This document shows, piece by piece, positions 16,294 through 24,138 of a stretch of DNA of 39,874 bases. The notes under the pieces were generated by a model that saw only the letters and a program-made list of their open reading frames with translations, did no database searches and was not told the DNA's origin. The number at the start of each line of letters is the position of its first letter. Positions within the stretch are counted from its first letter, which is position 1. Source of the stretch: a virus; the IMG/VR virus record IMGVR_UViG_3300030099_002745, positions 15,663 to 55,536 of that record. One strand, 5' to 3'. A program made the translations under genes and the position numbers.

Positions 16294-16469
16294 TCTACCT
16301 TCTCCCAATGTTTTACGTACTTGCTGTTGAACCTCAACGTCCCACCTATGCTGTCTTGGTATTCTACCACATATACTGGAAGATACCAGTCATGTTCTAC
16401 ATCTATTACGATTGCTCTTTTGTTTGTATTTCTATTAACTATTATATCATTTACTTTGAAAATTGTCAT
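16290..16469 (-). CDS. Small protein between the PolB halves (59 aa)
   Basis: A 59-codon gene starting at ATG 16469 after GAGGAAGA and ending in an ATGA overlap with the PolB C-half. The product (MTIFKVNDIIVNRNTNKRAIVIDVE... then LPVYVVEYQDSIGGTLRFNS) looks like a small all-beta, SH3-like barrel (a start of the form V-x-D-I-V-x-R...G-x-V-I-D-V). No named family. Translational coupling to PolB suggests stoichiometric co-production. Confidence 0.65.
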   Translation of the reverse strand: MTIFKVNDIIVNRNTNKRAIVIDVEHDWYLPVYVVEYQDSIGGTLRFNSKYVKHWEKVE

Positions 16470-16564
16470 TCTTCCTCATCTCCTAATTGTTTTCTTATTT
16501 GTTTTACATTTACTCTACCTTGATTCAGCCTGTGCATCATAGACCAATACATATCAGAGTTCAT
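16466..16564 (-). CDS. Micro-protein between the PolB halves (32 aa)
   Basis: A 32-codon gene (MNSDMYWSMMHRLNQGRVN then VKQIRKQLGDEEE). ATG 16564 overlaps the upstream stop, with GGAGAAAGAAGA before it, and its own stop overlaps the next ATG. It is probably a single helix-turn-helix-like hairpin. The terminal EEE is the coding reading of the next gene's ribosome-binding site. Confidence 0.5.
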   Translation of the reverse strand: MNSDMYWSMMHRLNQGRVNVKQIRKQLGDEEE

Positions 16565-16797
16565 TCTTCTTTCTCCATGTAAGCATCATGGTCTTTAGGT
16601 AACTTGTGTTGTCTCCTTTCCATCATGTTCTTGAGATAGGTTTGGATATTGTACGCTCCCTTTCTGAATCTCTTCTCCGCAATCTTGTCACCTTCTGGAA
16701 CCATCTCAGCCATTAGTCCATCTAACCATGCTCTATGTCCAACCCATTGTAATATTTCATATTCTACGTGTGCTACACTTCTTGCTCTTCTTGTCAT
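16561..16797 (-). CDS. Hypothetical protein between the PolB halves (78 aa)
   Basis: A basic, helical 78-residue protein (MTRRARSVAHVEYEILQWVG, then LMAEMVPEGDKIAEKRFRKG, then a Lys/Arg/His-rich tail). Start ATG 16797 overlaps the upstream stop (ATGA). No family recognised. It is one of six small genes inserted between the two polymerase halves. Confidence 0.62.
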   Translation of the reverse strand: MTRRARSVAHVEYEILQWVGHRAWLDGLMAEMVPEGDKIAEKRFRKGAYNIQTYLKNMMERRQHKLPKDHDAYMEKEE

Positions 16798-17003
16798 TCT
16801 TCCTCACTTCCGTATATACCCAGACCCTTTCTGATTCCCCATTCTTTCAAGTCATCTTTAGTCCAAGGCGTTCTCATCTTGATGACATCTCCTACTAATT
16901 GGTCTATACATTTAGGACAAACAGAACCATGAGTTGTACTTTGTAGTGTAATTACACCCTTCTCATCATTACCTCCTTCTCTAAGACATACTACACATTT
17001 CAT
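16794..17003 (-). CDS. Small zinc-binding protein (69 aa)
   Basis: A 69-residue protein with two Cys pairs, MKCVVCLREGG at the N-terminus and GSVCPKCIDQL near residue 30, as in a small treble-clef or zinc ribbon. A helical, charged C-terminus (TPWTKDDLKEWGIRKG) follows and ends in SEEE, which encodes the next ribosome-binding site. Start ATG 17003 overlaps the upstream stop. Function unknown. Confidence 0.65.
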   Translation of the reverse strand: MKCVVCLREGGNDEKGVITLQSTTHGSVCPKCIDQLVGDVIKMRTPWTKDDLKEWGIRKGLGIYGSEEE

Positions 17004-17098
17004 TTTCTATTCCTCTTTTCCATATTCCTATGGTATCTTTCCCATGTCATCCCTTCATCAAATGTAATCCAATTCCATATTCTTCTTAGAATCTTCAT
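17000..17098 (-). CDS. Micro-protein between the PolB halves (32 aa)
   Basis: A 32-codon, strongly basic and Trp-rich frame (MKILRRIWNWITFDEGMTWE then RYHRNMEKRNRK) with ATGA overlaps at both ends and GGTGGAAGAAG before the start. It could form an amphipathic helix. The overlap chain supports translation; function unknown. Confidence 0.5.
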   Translation of the reverse strand: MKILRRIWNWITFDEGMTWERYHRNMEKRNRK

Positions 17099-17199
17099 TC
17101 TTCTTCCACCTGCTTCTCGATGCACTCACGACACCATCTGTTTCCCATCATGATATACTTATCACAAGTCTCGCACTTTACTGTGACAATACCATTCAC
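17095..17199 (-). CDS. Small zinc knuckle protein (34 aa, GTG start)
   Basis: A 34-codon gene starting at GTG 17199, immediately after the PolB N-half stop, with AAGGAGA about eight bases upstream. Two CxxC pairs are visible (VKCETCDKY and WCREC) about ten residues apart, enough to hold one zinc ion. It ends in VEEE, encoding the following ribosome-binding site. It is the first of the six small genes separating the polymerase halves. Confidence 0.55.
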   Translation of the reverse strand: MNGIVTVKCETCDKYIMMGNRWCRECIEKQVEEE

Positions 17200-18942
17200 T
17201 CAGTCCATCTCCTTTGCTAATCTAGCGGCTTCTCTTATTGCTTCTCTAGCACTAGCAGTAATACTTTCTGCTAGTCTGACATCAGCCCAACCAAATCCCT
17301 GATACGCAATGATACCATAGAAGGATGCCATCAATCTCTTAACAGCAAGTTGGTTGTTGTTCCACTTGACATACTCATGTGGATACTTCTTCATATTCTC
17401 TTTGTACTTCTGTCTAAGTGTTTTCAACTCTAGAACGGAGCGTGGTAGCAAACCGAGTTTGTCTGTCTTGAAGTATCTCATATACTTCTCTACAACTGGA
17501 GAGAAATCCTTTGGTGTCTTTATATTGACTGCAAGTTCAGTAGGTTCCTTAGATATGGTTTCCCAAGAAATGTTCCTAGAGATTATCATCGAGGGATATA
17601 GACCTGCGAAATCGAATGCGGCTACATTGTGATGCAGTCCGTTTGTTCCTTCGCTCAATGGGTCATATACCATTGCTCCATCATAATCTGCCCTTTCTCC
17701 TTTCTTTCCCGTTGGTGCTTTCCAATGTGCATGTCGCATGAAGTATATACTACCCATGTTACTGGCATAAAAGCAAGCATCGAATGGTGCTTTCAATAGT
17801 CTTTGTAGAGCCAAAACTGATTCTGATGTATGGTTGGAATTATCTATTCTAACTAGAAGTTCTACATCCACTCTAGCATACTCAAGATATGTCTCCGTAT
17901 CTTCTAACCACCCTCTCTTGAAGAACTCATTCTTATCTGGAAACTTATCACTGACTAACTTCTTGGCTCCTAGTACAGTTTCTGCTACATAGTCCAAAGC
18001 CATAGAGGGTAACGTTCCTTTCTGTGCATCATTCCATTGTCGTTCAAATGCCAAGTCCAATGGAAAACAGATTCTACCTTTGACTGGTTGGTATATAGGA
18101 CTCCAGTTCTCTATTCTCTTACTGTATGTCGGTGTTTTCTCCTTCCAACCTATACCGTCTATCTCCTGAAATGGAGATAGAAAGCGCGGGTCTATCTTAT
18201 GGTGAACTAATCGTTGCAATAGTTTTGGCATATCGAACTTCCAACCGAACCAAGATAACAACATGTCCGGGTCTTTGTCCATAACATATTTCAGGAACTC
18301 TTCCAACATACCCTGTTCATTCTCAAAGAACTTGTGGTCATTGTTCGCCTCATCTAGACCGCTAATTGCTATGAACTCCGCCTCATCTGGAAACCAACCG
18401 AATGTGGTATACTGTTTGTCAAAACTATCGTATGCCACGATACATGTGATTGCATCATCGTAGTCTCCGCCTTGCATCCATTCCATATCCCAATACATCT
18501 TACGCATTTCATACTGCGGCATATCTTGAATCTCATCAACAGCGTAGCGATAGTGGAAAGGAACATCGCCTTCATAGGTATTGAAACCATAACTAGTCAT
18601 TCTTTCAGCAATCTTTCTTGTGTATTCGGGTCTACTTGGTTTCCAAGTGACCTTCATTAGATTATCTCCATCTAATGATACAGCATCCGTTTTCTCAAAC
18701 TTAATTTTAAGATTTACACTCCCGAAATTATCTTTGACATACATCTTGGAGTATCTCTCAAAGTCAACCGAATCCCAGTCACTGGGAGTTGTTTCAGCCT
18801 TAGCCCAACTATTCTTTTTTGCGATGGTCATACCAATATAGAAGTACGGTTGAAACTCATTAAACGAAATGTACTCTCTTTCTAACTTACCATTCTTTCT
18901 ATATGATATTCCTAATCCCTTGTCTATCTTACTTATTATCAT
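17200..18942 (-). CDS. polB: DNA polymerase B, N-terminal half (exonuclease, palm motifs A and B)
   Basis: A 580-residue replicative polymerase half. The 3'-5' exonuclease motifs are present: Exo I YWDMEW (D152, E154), Exo II WFGWKFDMP (D237) and Exo III YARVD (Y355, D359). Polymerase motif A is D444-FAGLYPS. Motif B is K535-RLMASFYG (Asn of the usual NSxYG replaced by Ala). The protein ends shortly after motif B, in a helix (AREAIREAARLAKEMD), just where motif C would follow. Motif C is in the gene at 15346-16293. A comparable split, before motif C, is known in the Methanothermobacter PolB. It lies directly after the clamp gene (two-base gap). Confidence 0.92.
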   Translation of the reverse strand: MIISKIDKGLGISYRKNGKLEREYISFNEFQPYFYIGMTIAKKNSWAKAETTPSDWDSVDFERYSKMYVKDNFGSVNLKIKFEKTDAVSLDGDNLMKVTWKPSRPEYTRKIAERMTSYGFNTYEGDVPFHYRYAVDEIQDMPQYEMRKMYWDMEWMQGGDYDDAITCIVAYDSFDKQYTTFGWFPDEAEFIAISGLDEANNDHKFFENEQGMLEEFLKYVMDKDPDMLLSWFGWKFDMPKLLQRLVHHKIDPRFLSPFQEIDGIGWKEKTPTYSKRIENWSPIYQPVKGRICFPLDLAFERQWNDAQKGTLPSMALDYVAETVLGAKKLVSDKFPDKNEFFKRGWLEDTETYLEYARVDVELLVRIDNSNHTSESVLALQRLLKAPFDACFYASNMGSIYFMRHAHWKAPTGKKGERADYDGAMVYDPLSEGTNGLHHNVAAFDFAGLYPSMIISRNISWETISKEPTELAVNIKTPKDFSPVVEKYMRYFKTDKLGLLPRSVLELKTLRQKYKENMKKYPHEYVKWNNNQLAVKRLMASFYGIIAYQGFGWADVRLAESITASAREAIREAARLAKEMD

Positions 18943-18943
18943 C

Positions 18944-19717
18944 CTATCCCTCTATGAAAGGTGCTTTAACTAGTAACTCATTGTCGTTATAGAATACGAT
19001 TGGTGCATCATCTCTCATACACACATTCAACGCTACTGCGGGGTTGAAGAAATCAAGAAATGGACCACTAAATTCTACGATAGCAGACTCACCTTCTGAC
19101 TCCACGATTCCTACACTAGCAGAGAAACCTTCTGTTGCTGACTTGCTTGTTGATATTACAAGATTCTCTCTTGAAGAATCATAGTCAAACTTGTATCGGC
19201 CAATGTCAATTATCTTACAACCCTTAACTACAGGCTCTACTAACAACGGTAGAATCTGTAGTTTAGTTGTTAGTTCTGTCTTTCCTACTACCATCTTGTC
19301 TGAGATAGACATATTCTGTATTTGATTGATGGCGGCAGGTAATGGGTGATTCATCATCAATGGCATCTTGGCTAAACCACTAGGTCCACCTATCTCTAGA
19401 TAATCCCCTGCTTCGATATCTAGCAAAGTATCCTTACTAAATCCATTTAGGTTCGCAACTAGTTTGTCAATCTCAACCACAATATCTCCCGGTTTGTTTA
19501 CTATTACTGTCTTGTCATGTGACTCAATATCTATCCTACACATAGCAAAATGGTTGGCGTTGCATAGGCGCACCCCGTTAGAGGATGCACCTATTGCAAC
19601 ATGGTTTCCCATAGACTCATTTCTAGTTGAGCCGCCTGAATAGTATTTGCCCTTTACTTTCACTTTCTTCAACGCTTCTATCAATTTCGTGTTTATTATT
19701 TGTATATTCATTTTCAT
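18944..19717 (-). CDS. pcn: Sliding clamp (PCNA-like)
   Basis: A 257-residue DNA polymerase processivity clamp, the normal length of archaeal PCNA. Sequence identity is weak, but the pattern fits: an N-terminal strand/helix (IQIINTKLIEALKKV), the inter-domain region near the middle (LEIGGPSGLAKMPLM), and a PCNA-like ending (MRDDAPIVFYNDNELLVKAPF). The gene sits between the RadA-like ATPase and PolB and in the same operon as the clamp loader. Start chosen at ATG 19717, after AAAGGAAAAACGTG; upstream in-frame codons overlap the previous gene. Confidence 0.72.
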   Translation of the reverse strand: MKMNIQIINTKLIEALKKVKVKGKYYSGGSTRNESMGNHVAIGASSNGVRLCNANHFAMCRIDIESHDKTVIVNKPGDIVVEIDKLVANLNGFSKDTLLDIEAGDYLEIGGPSGLAKMPLMMNHPLPAAINQIQNMSISDKMVVGKTELTTKLQILPLLVEPVVKGCKIIDIGRYKFDYDSSRENLVISTSKSATEGFSASVGIVESEGESAIVEFSGPFLDFFNPAVALNVCMRDDAPIVFYNDNELLVKAPFIEG

Positions 19718-19734
19718 CACGTTTTTCCTTTGTT

Positions 19735-20649
19735 CTACTTTAGTTCTCCAGTCTTCAATTCTGGTATGCCAAACCATTCATTGTCATCTAGAGTTTCCTC
19801 GCCGGAGTAGTTCTTTACCCTGAACACTACCCATTCCTTTCCGACAAGGGAAGGACTAGTCTTGCAAGCCTTTAGTCGTGCAACAAACTCAGTGTAGTTT
19901 CCCTTCTTTAGTTCATGTATCTCAATCATCTGATACATGTGTTGTGGTACTGTCTTATACCAATCTGGTTCAAAACCTATGGGTACTGGTACTGCTATTC
20001 CCTCATAGATTGGTTTCATGTGTGTCACGAAATACACATCACATTGTAGTGAGTAGAACGGATTCACTACCCTGTCATGTACTTGGTTTCGTATTCTCCA
20101 ATCCAGAGTTGACGGAGGTTTCATGCTATCTGTATCCATGATAACCTGTCCTTTCTTTCTAGCACCTTTTACTAGATGTTCTCTGAACACATCAGAAGAT
20201 GCATCTCTAACCTTGTCTACACCATCTAGCACAACAGCCTTGACGATACCCTCAGAAATCATCTCCCTTGTTTCCTCCATCCATGCATTGCAATTCAAGA
20301 ACGCCTCTTCCCAATCAATAGTACCGTCTACACGATAGCAATCTTCTTGTGGAACATAGATTTCTATGTTGGGGTCTTTCTCCCATGCTGTATGCCATGT
20401 TGGTGTTGAACCGTCATCCAAGTCCAAGACACGAACTTTCATTCCCTTCTTGATTTCCTCTTCGGTTCTACAGTCCATAGCAACCCCAGATTTACCAGTC
20501 TTTGGGTTTCCTGCAATGGAACATCTAAGGAACGCTCTATCTTGTGCTAATCTGTTTGCTACCTGTTCTCTTATTTTCTGTCTTCTCTCTTCATAAGACA
20601 TCTTAGGTAGTGCATCTGTATTCTCTTCATTCTTACTTGCCCAACTCAT
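19735..20649 (-). CDS. RecA/RadA-like ATPase (Sak4 type)
   Basis: A 304-residue RecA-fold ATPase. Walker A is GNPKTGKS (residues 47-54) and Walker B is VKAVVLDGVD (~136-145). The size and single-domain layout match the Sak4/RadA-like recombinases of phages, which anneal single strands with an SSB partner. The gene next upstream but one (20920) encodes a candidate single-strand-binding protein, which fits. ATG 20649 overlaps the previous stop. Confidence 0.78.
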   Translation of the reverse strand: MSWASKNEENTDALPKMSYEERRQKIREQVANRLAQDRAFLRCSIAGNPKTGKSGVAMDCRTEEEIKKGMKVRVLDLDDGSTPTWHTAWEKDPNIEIYVPQEDCYRVDGTIDWEEAFLNCNAWMEETREMISEGIVKAVVLDGVDKVRDASSDVFREHLVKGARKKGQVIMDTDSMKPPSTLDWRIRNQVHDRVVNPFYSLQCDVYFVTHMKPIYEGIAVPVPIGFEPDWYKTVPQHMYQMIEIHELKKGNYTEFVARLKACKTSPSLVGKEWVVFRVKNYSGEETLDDNEWFGIPELKTGELK

Positions 20650-20915
20650 ACTTCCTCACCATAGTACACTTCATCATTACCACACGTTTTCAATAGCCTG
20701 TTCAATTCATCATGGTTAACTTTCAACCTAACTTCTTTACCAGACATGGTGTGTAGTTTTGCCCAATACTCACCAGTCTCAATGTTCTTCTTCCAAGTTA
20801 CAAAATCCACATGCGTAGATGGGATTGAGTAACTGCCCCCATGTATGACAGCGTGTTTGTATCCGCTACCAACAGAAACTCGGAAGGTAGAGTAATATCC
20901 CTTACCTTCACTCAT
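20646..20915 (-). CDS. Small protein related to the PC4-like gene at 27511
   Basis: An 89-residue protein starting at ATG 20915, after GGGTGTGA; a longer in-frame extension would run into the upstream gene. Its second half (IETGEYWAKLHTM then RLKVNHDELNRLLKTC) shares IxTGEYW and VNHxEL spacing with the PC4-like protein at 27511-27747, so the two are probably paralogues. A single-strand nucleic-acid-binding role is therefore possible, supported by its place between a RadA-like ATPase and a candidate SSB. Confidence 0.6.
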   Translation of the reverse strand: MSEGKGYYSTFRVSVGSGYKHAVIHGGSYSIPSTHVDFVTWKKNIETGEYWAKLHTMSGKEVRLKVNHDELNRLLKTCGNDEVYYGEEV

Positions 20916-20919
20916 CCAA

Positions 20920-22155
20920 TCACACCCAGTTTGCGTTATCCTCAACAGGTGCTTCTCCCGTAGGAGGGCCACCCCTCTTGTCCAGAACACATAGTCCAGT
21001 AACATTGATTGAAACTGGTCTTAGGTTTCCTGATTCATCAGTGCCTTGTGATGTTCTTCCCACTACGATTACATTGCTTCCTATACCGAAATCAATCTCG
21101 ATGTTCTCAGGAACCCAACAAGTGGTTATTCCACCATCATCTACGAAGTCAGCATTCAGGTCACTGAGATTCAGTATTCTGTTTCCATTCTTCGTAGCCT
21201 TCATGTTGATGCTAGTAGCAGTACCGTCAGTGAATACAAACCTATCATTGTACGTCTTATCATTCACCTTCTGATGGTATCTTTCTAGGTCAACCAAAGG
21301 ACTGTAGTTATCCTCAGACCTACCCATTATCTCATCCTGTACAGATAGAGCAGACACATCTACCTTCTTCTCATCGTCATCAGACAAATCCTCATTGTAT
21401 GCGAGTGACATCATAGTCTTATCAGTAGCACCGTGAATCCTTGTAGCATCAGTTGAGTTTAGTATGCATGTAAAATGCACGTACTCAAAGGTCTTAGGAG
21501 TGAAGTTCACTACATGCTCACCCTTGTAGTTGAAGAAGTACTTACCTAGTACTCCATCTACCTCTCCAATGAACACACCACTTCTTCTAAACTCGGATGC
21601 AGGTAAGGGCTTACCGAAGTTTGGGTTCGGTCTTGGTCCATAGTTTTCAGTAGTATCTACTGGAACTAGGAACTGCCCATTGTCCAACTCTACATTGTTA
21701 GAAGGTAGTGCCTCGATTACACCCACTAGTTCAGTCATCCCATCAGACTCCGATGTCTTACCCATTCTTCTCATCTCAAAACCATCTGCATGATTAGAGA
21801 TTATAGCAACCTTACCGAGATTGTAAGTAGTCTCTGAGTCTCTCTTGTACTCATTGACAATCCTCTCTCTTTGGATAGCCATCATATCCCTAGCATCATC
21901 TAGAGATATGAAGAAACCAAAGGCATTCTTGAACAGTGAGTTACCAGAAGAGGAAGAACCCTCGTTGTCACTCTTCTGTACAACCCTAACACTTGCATAC
22001 CATTGCCTAAACAATCCTCTTGCAAGCAGTTGTTCCTTTGGTAACTCCAGTCCATTAGTGTCAACTATCTCGTTCCACTTCTTTTCTATGTCACCCATAT
22101 CCATACTCAGCAATTCTGCCGCTTTTTCCAACTCATTCATTATTTCTTTATCCAT
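20920..22155 (-). CDS. Candidate single-stranded DNA-binding protein (OB-fold)
   Basis: A 411-residue protein, start ATG 22155 behind AGGTGA. The N-terminal ~120 residues are helical. The rest is beta-rich with likely OB-fold strands (ELVGVIEALPSNNVELDNGQ, GVLGKYFFNYKGEHVVNF, and C-terminal GSNVIVVGRTSQGTDESG followed by RPVSINVTGLCVL). The last block reads like the end of an RPA-type OB domain. Adjacency to the Sak4-type ATPase and clamp supports an RPA/SSB role. No zinc motif is seen. I am moderately sure of the fold and less sure of the function. Confidence 0.5.
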   Translation of the reverse strand: MDKEIMNELEKAAELLSMDMGDIEKKWNEIVDTNGLELPKEQLLARGLFRQWYASVRVVQKSDNEGSSSSGNSLFKNAFGFFISLDDARDMMAIQRERIVNEYKRDSETTYNLGKVAIISNHADGFEMRRMGKTSESDGMTELVGVIEALPSNNVELDNGQFLVPVDTTENYGPRPNPNFGKPLPASEFRRSGVFIGEVDGVLGKYFFNYKGEHVVNFTPKTFEYVHFTCILNSTDATRIHGATDKTMMSLAYNEDLSDDDEKKVDVSALSVQDEIMGRSEDNYSPLVDLERYHQKVNDKTYNDRFVFTDGTATSINMKATKNGNRILNLSDLNADFVDDGGITTCWVPENIEIDFGIGSNVIVVGRTSQGTDESGNLRPVSINVTGLCVLDKRGGPPTGEAPVEDNANWV

Positions 22156-22164
22156 TTTTTTCAC

Positions 22165-22404
22165 CTATTTTTTTTTCTTTTTTGTTTGTAAGATTTCCAA
22201 TACGGCTTCTGCACTTATGACAACACCTGCCAAAATCCAGAACCAATCGGAATCTAATGTCAATACCCCTGCTAGTTTCAACAGGGGGAGTGCGATTAGG
22301 AGTAATCCTCCTGCGAGTATTATCTCGTATCGCAATAGTAGATGCTTGAAGTCTTCTGCATCTATCTTTCCATCATCGTTTAAATCCAATATCTTTCTTA
22401 CCAT
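22165..22404 (-). CDS. Membrane protein with EF-hand/dockerin-like loop
   Basis: A 79-residue protein; ATG 22404 lies after GGTGATAAG. Residues ~6-17 form a canonical Ca-binding loop, DLNDDGKIDAEDF (D-x-N-D-D-G-x-I-x-x-x-D). Two membrane helices follow (IILAGGLLLIALPLLKLAG and WFWILAGVVISAEAVLEIL) and then a poly-Lys end. A single EF-hand loop coupled to a small two-helix membrane anchor is unusual in a replication operon. Function unknown. Confidence 0.65.
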   Translation of the reverse strand: MVRKILDLNDDGKIDAEDFKHLLLRYEIILAGGLLLIALPLLKLAGVLTLDSDWFWILAGVVISAEAVLEILQTKKKKK

Positions 22405-22421
22405 TCTTATCACCATTCATA

Positions 22422-22499
22422 TTAAGGCCACCTTCTATCCATTGATTTGTAAATCAGTCTCCATATTACTAGTATGAATAAAAGAGATAGCCCATCCAT
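22422..22499 (-). CDS. Micro membrane protein (25 aa)
   Basis: A 25-codon frame (MDGLSLLFILVIWRLIYKS then MDRRWP) whose ATG overlaps the rfcS stop (TGATG). It is one hydrophobic helix followed by a positively charged tail. Together with the next gene it makes a small membrane pair inserted between clamp loader and SSB genes. Existence is supported by overlap and composition only. Confidence 0.42.
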   Translation of the reverse strand: MDGLSLLFILVIWRLIYKSMDRRWP

Positions 22500-23437
22500 C
22501 AGACCATCTGCCCTATCATCCAAGAAGCCAGTACTTTGGGAGTCATGTTATTGCTTCTCCACTCTGCTTCCCCGACTACCCTGAGTAGTTTGAATTTTTG
22601 GGCGTACTCTAAGTCACAATTAATTATGACATCGTGAAGATGCACACAGATTTCCTTCATCTCGACTGACTGATAGATTAGTTTGTGAACCTCCTTGAGC
22701 GCATTTTCATGATTATTCTTATGGACCAATTGTAATATTTCCTCATATGGTTCTTGCAATTTTCTGGTTTGGGATGCCAGTCCTTTTCCGCTTGCCATAG
22801 CCGCTTGTAGTTCCGTAATCCCTCTACGTAAGTCACCATGTAACCCTTCTATAAACAACTCCATTTCCTCATCTGAGAACGAAGATAGCCCATCAGAAAA
22901 CTTGGAAGTGATTTCTTGCTCATTTTGAAGCACCTTGTCAAGCGTTAACCTAATCTCATCATTGTTTAATCTCTTGAACCTATAGTTTGCACAGCGTGAT
23001 ATAAGAGGATGGATAATCTTGTATCTATCATTACATGTAATGATGAATCTACAATTCTCATGATACCTCTCCATAGTTCTCTTCAATGCATTCTGTGCAT
23101 CCTTAGTCATACCATCCATTTCATCTAGTAGTATTATCTTGTAAGGAGCATCACCTAGTACTCTAGTGGATGATATTTCTTTAACTACAGTCCGTATTGT
23201 CTCTAGTTTCCTATCATCTGATGCATTAACCTCAAAGAAATTACCTTCTAAACTATCACCTAAGATGTGTTTTGCAACTATCAGTGCGGCAGTAGTCTTA
23301 CCCGTTCCTGCTTTTCCATACAATAGCAGGTTTGGCATTTCCTTACTTTCTATCCAATGCTCCGCATCAACGACAAAGTTACTCTGTCCTCTCAATTCAT
23401 TCAGTCTTGTTGGCCTATATTTTTCTGTCCATAACAT
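22499..23437 (-). CDS. rfcS: Replication factor C small subunit (clamp loader)
   Basis: A 312-residue AAA+ clamp loader that opens and loads the PCNA-like clamp. Features in order: WTEKYRPTRLNELRGQ (RFC N-terminal box), Walker A YGKAGTGKTT, FFEVNASDDR, Walker B ILLDEMDGMT, sensor 1 FIITCNDRYKI, arginine-finger SRC motif (LISRCANYRF), and sensor 2 GDLRRGITELQ, with a helical collar domain after it. Start ATG 23437, nine bases after GAGG; codons further upstream overlap the previous gene. Confidence 0.93.
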   Translation of the reverse strand: MLWTEKYRPTRLNELRGQSNFVVDAEHWIESKEMPNLLLYGKAGTGKTTAALIVAKHILGDSLEGNFFEVNASDDRKLETIRTVVKEISSTRVLGDAPYKIILLDEMDGMTKDAQNALKRTMERYHENCRFIITCNDRYKIIHPLISRCANYRFKRLNNDEIRLTLDKVLQNEQEITSKFSDGLSSFSDEEMELFIEGLHGDLRRGITELQAAMASGKGLASQTRKLQEPYEEILQLVHKNNHENALKEVHKLIYQSVEMKEICVHLHDVIINCDLEYAQKFKLLRVVGEAEWRSNNMTPKVLASWMIGQMV

Positions 23438-23441
23438 ATTC

Positions 23442-23894
23442 TCATTCCTCTTCATTTTTATTTTCATCATTCATCATACGAACAACCTTGTTGTTTACTT
23501 GCATTATCATTGATTCAAGTTTTGAGGTGTCCGAAAACTTCCCTTCTTCTATCATTCTCTCTATGACCTTCGTGATTCTTGCTTCTAAGAGAGAACCATC
23601 CTCTAGATAATTCCGTACCTTATCCATTCTTCTGTTCAGGTTGCTTACCTTTTGTGCGAGCCTTTCTTCCTTTGCCATCTCTTTTATTACCCATTCTCGC
23701 ATCTTAGCATCATTACCTGTCTGAGCATGAACGTTTGTTGACTTCACTAGTCCTGCCTCCGTTGTTCTCCTGTGTTCTTCACAGTACTTACCACGACTGC
23801 CTCCACGTATTCCGCCTCTATGGGAGAAAGTGCGATTACACCTAAACCCATCATCCATTATAAATTCACATTTTCTTCTATTGTTTATCTTCAT
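23442..23894 (-). CDS. Zinc finger and coiled-coil protein
   Basis: A 150-residue basic protein. The N-terminus has a C-x8-C...C-x2-H cluster (KCEFIMDDGFRCNRTF then GKYCEEHRR) like zinc fingers that read C..C..C..H in phage proteins. The remainder is helical and charged (ERLAQKVSNLNRRMDKV, MIMQVNNKVVRMM), likely a coiled coil. No family name. Position before rfcS suggests DNA metabolism or regulation. Confidence 0.65.
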   Translation of the reverse strand: MKINNRRKCEFIMDDGFRCNRTFSHRGGIRGGSRGKYCEEHRRTTEAGLVKSTNVHAQTGNDAKMREWVIKEMAKEERLAQKVSNLNRRMDKVRNYLEDGSLLEARITKVIERMIEEGKFSDTSKLESMIMQVNNKVVRMMNDENKNEEE

Positions 23895-24138
23895 CTATTT
23901 CACCTTTATATTTCCATATTGTTCTACCAAGATATGCAAAGTCTAGATGACTCTGCAATAAATTGCCTAGTTGTTGTTTCGTTAATGGCACAAACCTATG
24001 TGGTCTGCCTTGCTTGTTTTTGTATGAGTTCATGAAATCCAATAGTTCCCTGAACTCAAATTCTTTGTCTTTAGCAATGGTTTTGCCAAACTCTTCCATC
24101 GCTATAATTCTGTACTTGTGTATTAGTGGTCCTGCCAT
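23878..24138 (-). CDS. Small protein, possible winged-helix DNA-binding
   Basis: An 86-residue protein starting at ATG 24138 (TAATG overlap with the previous stop). The middle FRELLDFMNSYKNKQGRPH then LTKQQLGNLLQSHLDFAYL looks like helices 1-3 of a winged helix, with TIWKYKGE as a wing strand. Could be a regulator of viral transcription. Inference from secondary-structure pattern only. Confidence 0.55.
   Translation of the reverse strand: MAGPLIHKYRIIAMEEFGKTIAKDKEFEFRELLDFMNSYKNKQGRPHRFVPLTKQQLGNLLQSHLDFAYLGRTIWKYKGEIDEDKQ

Noticed and set aside
15346-18942. Intein or trans-splicing between the PolB halves
   Set aside because: The N-half ends in an ordinary helix and the C-half starts at its own ribosome-binding site. 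No intein end motifs (Cys/Ser start, HN end) are present, and six genes with their own starts lie between.
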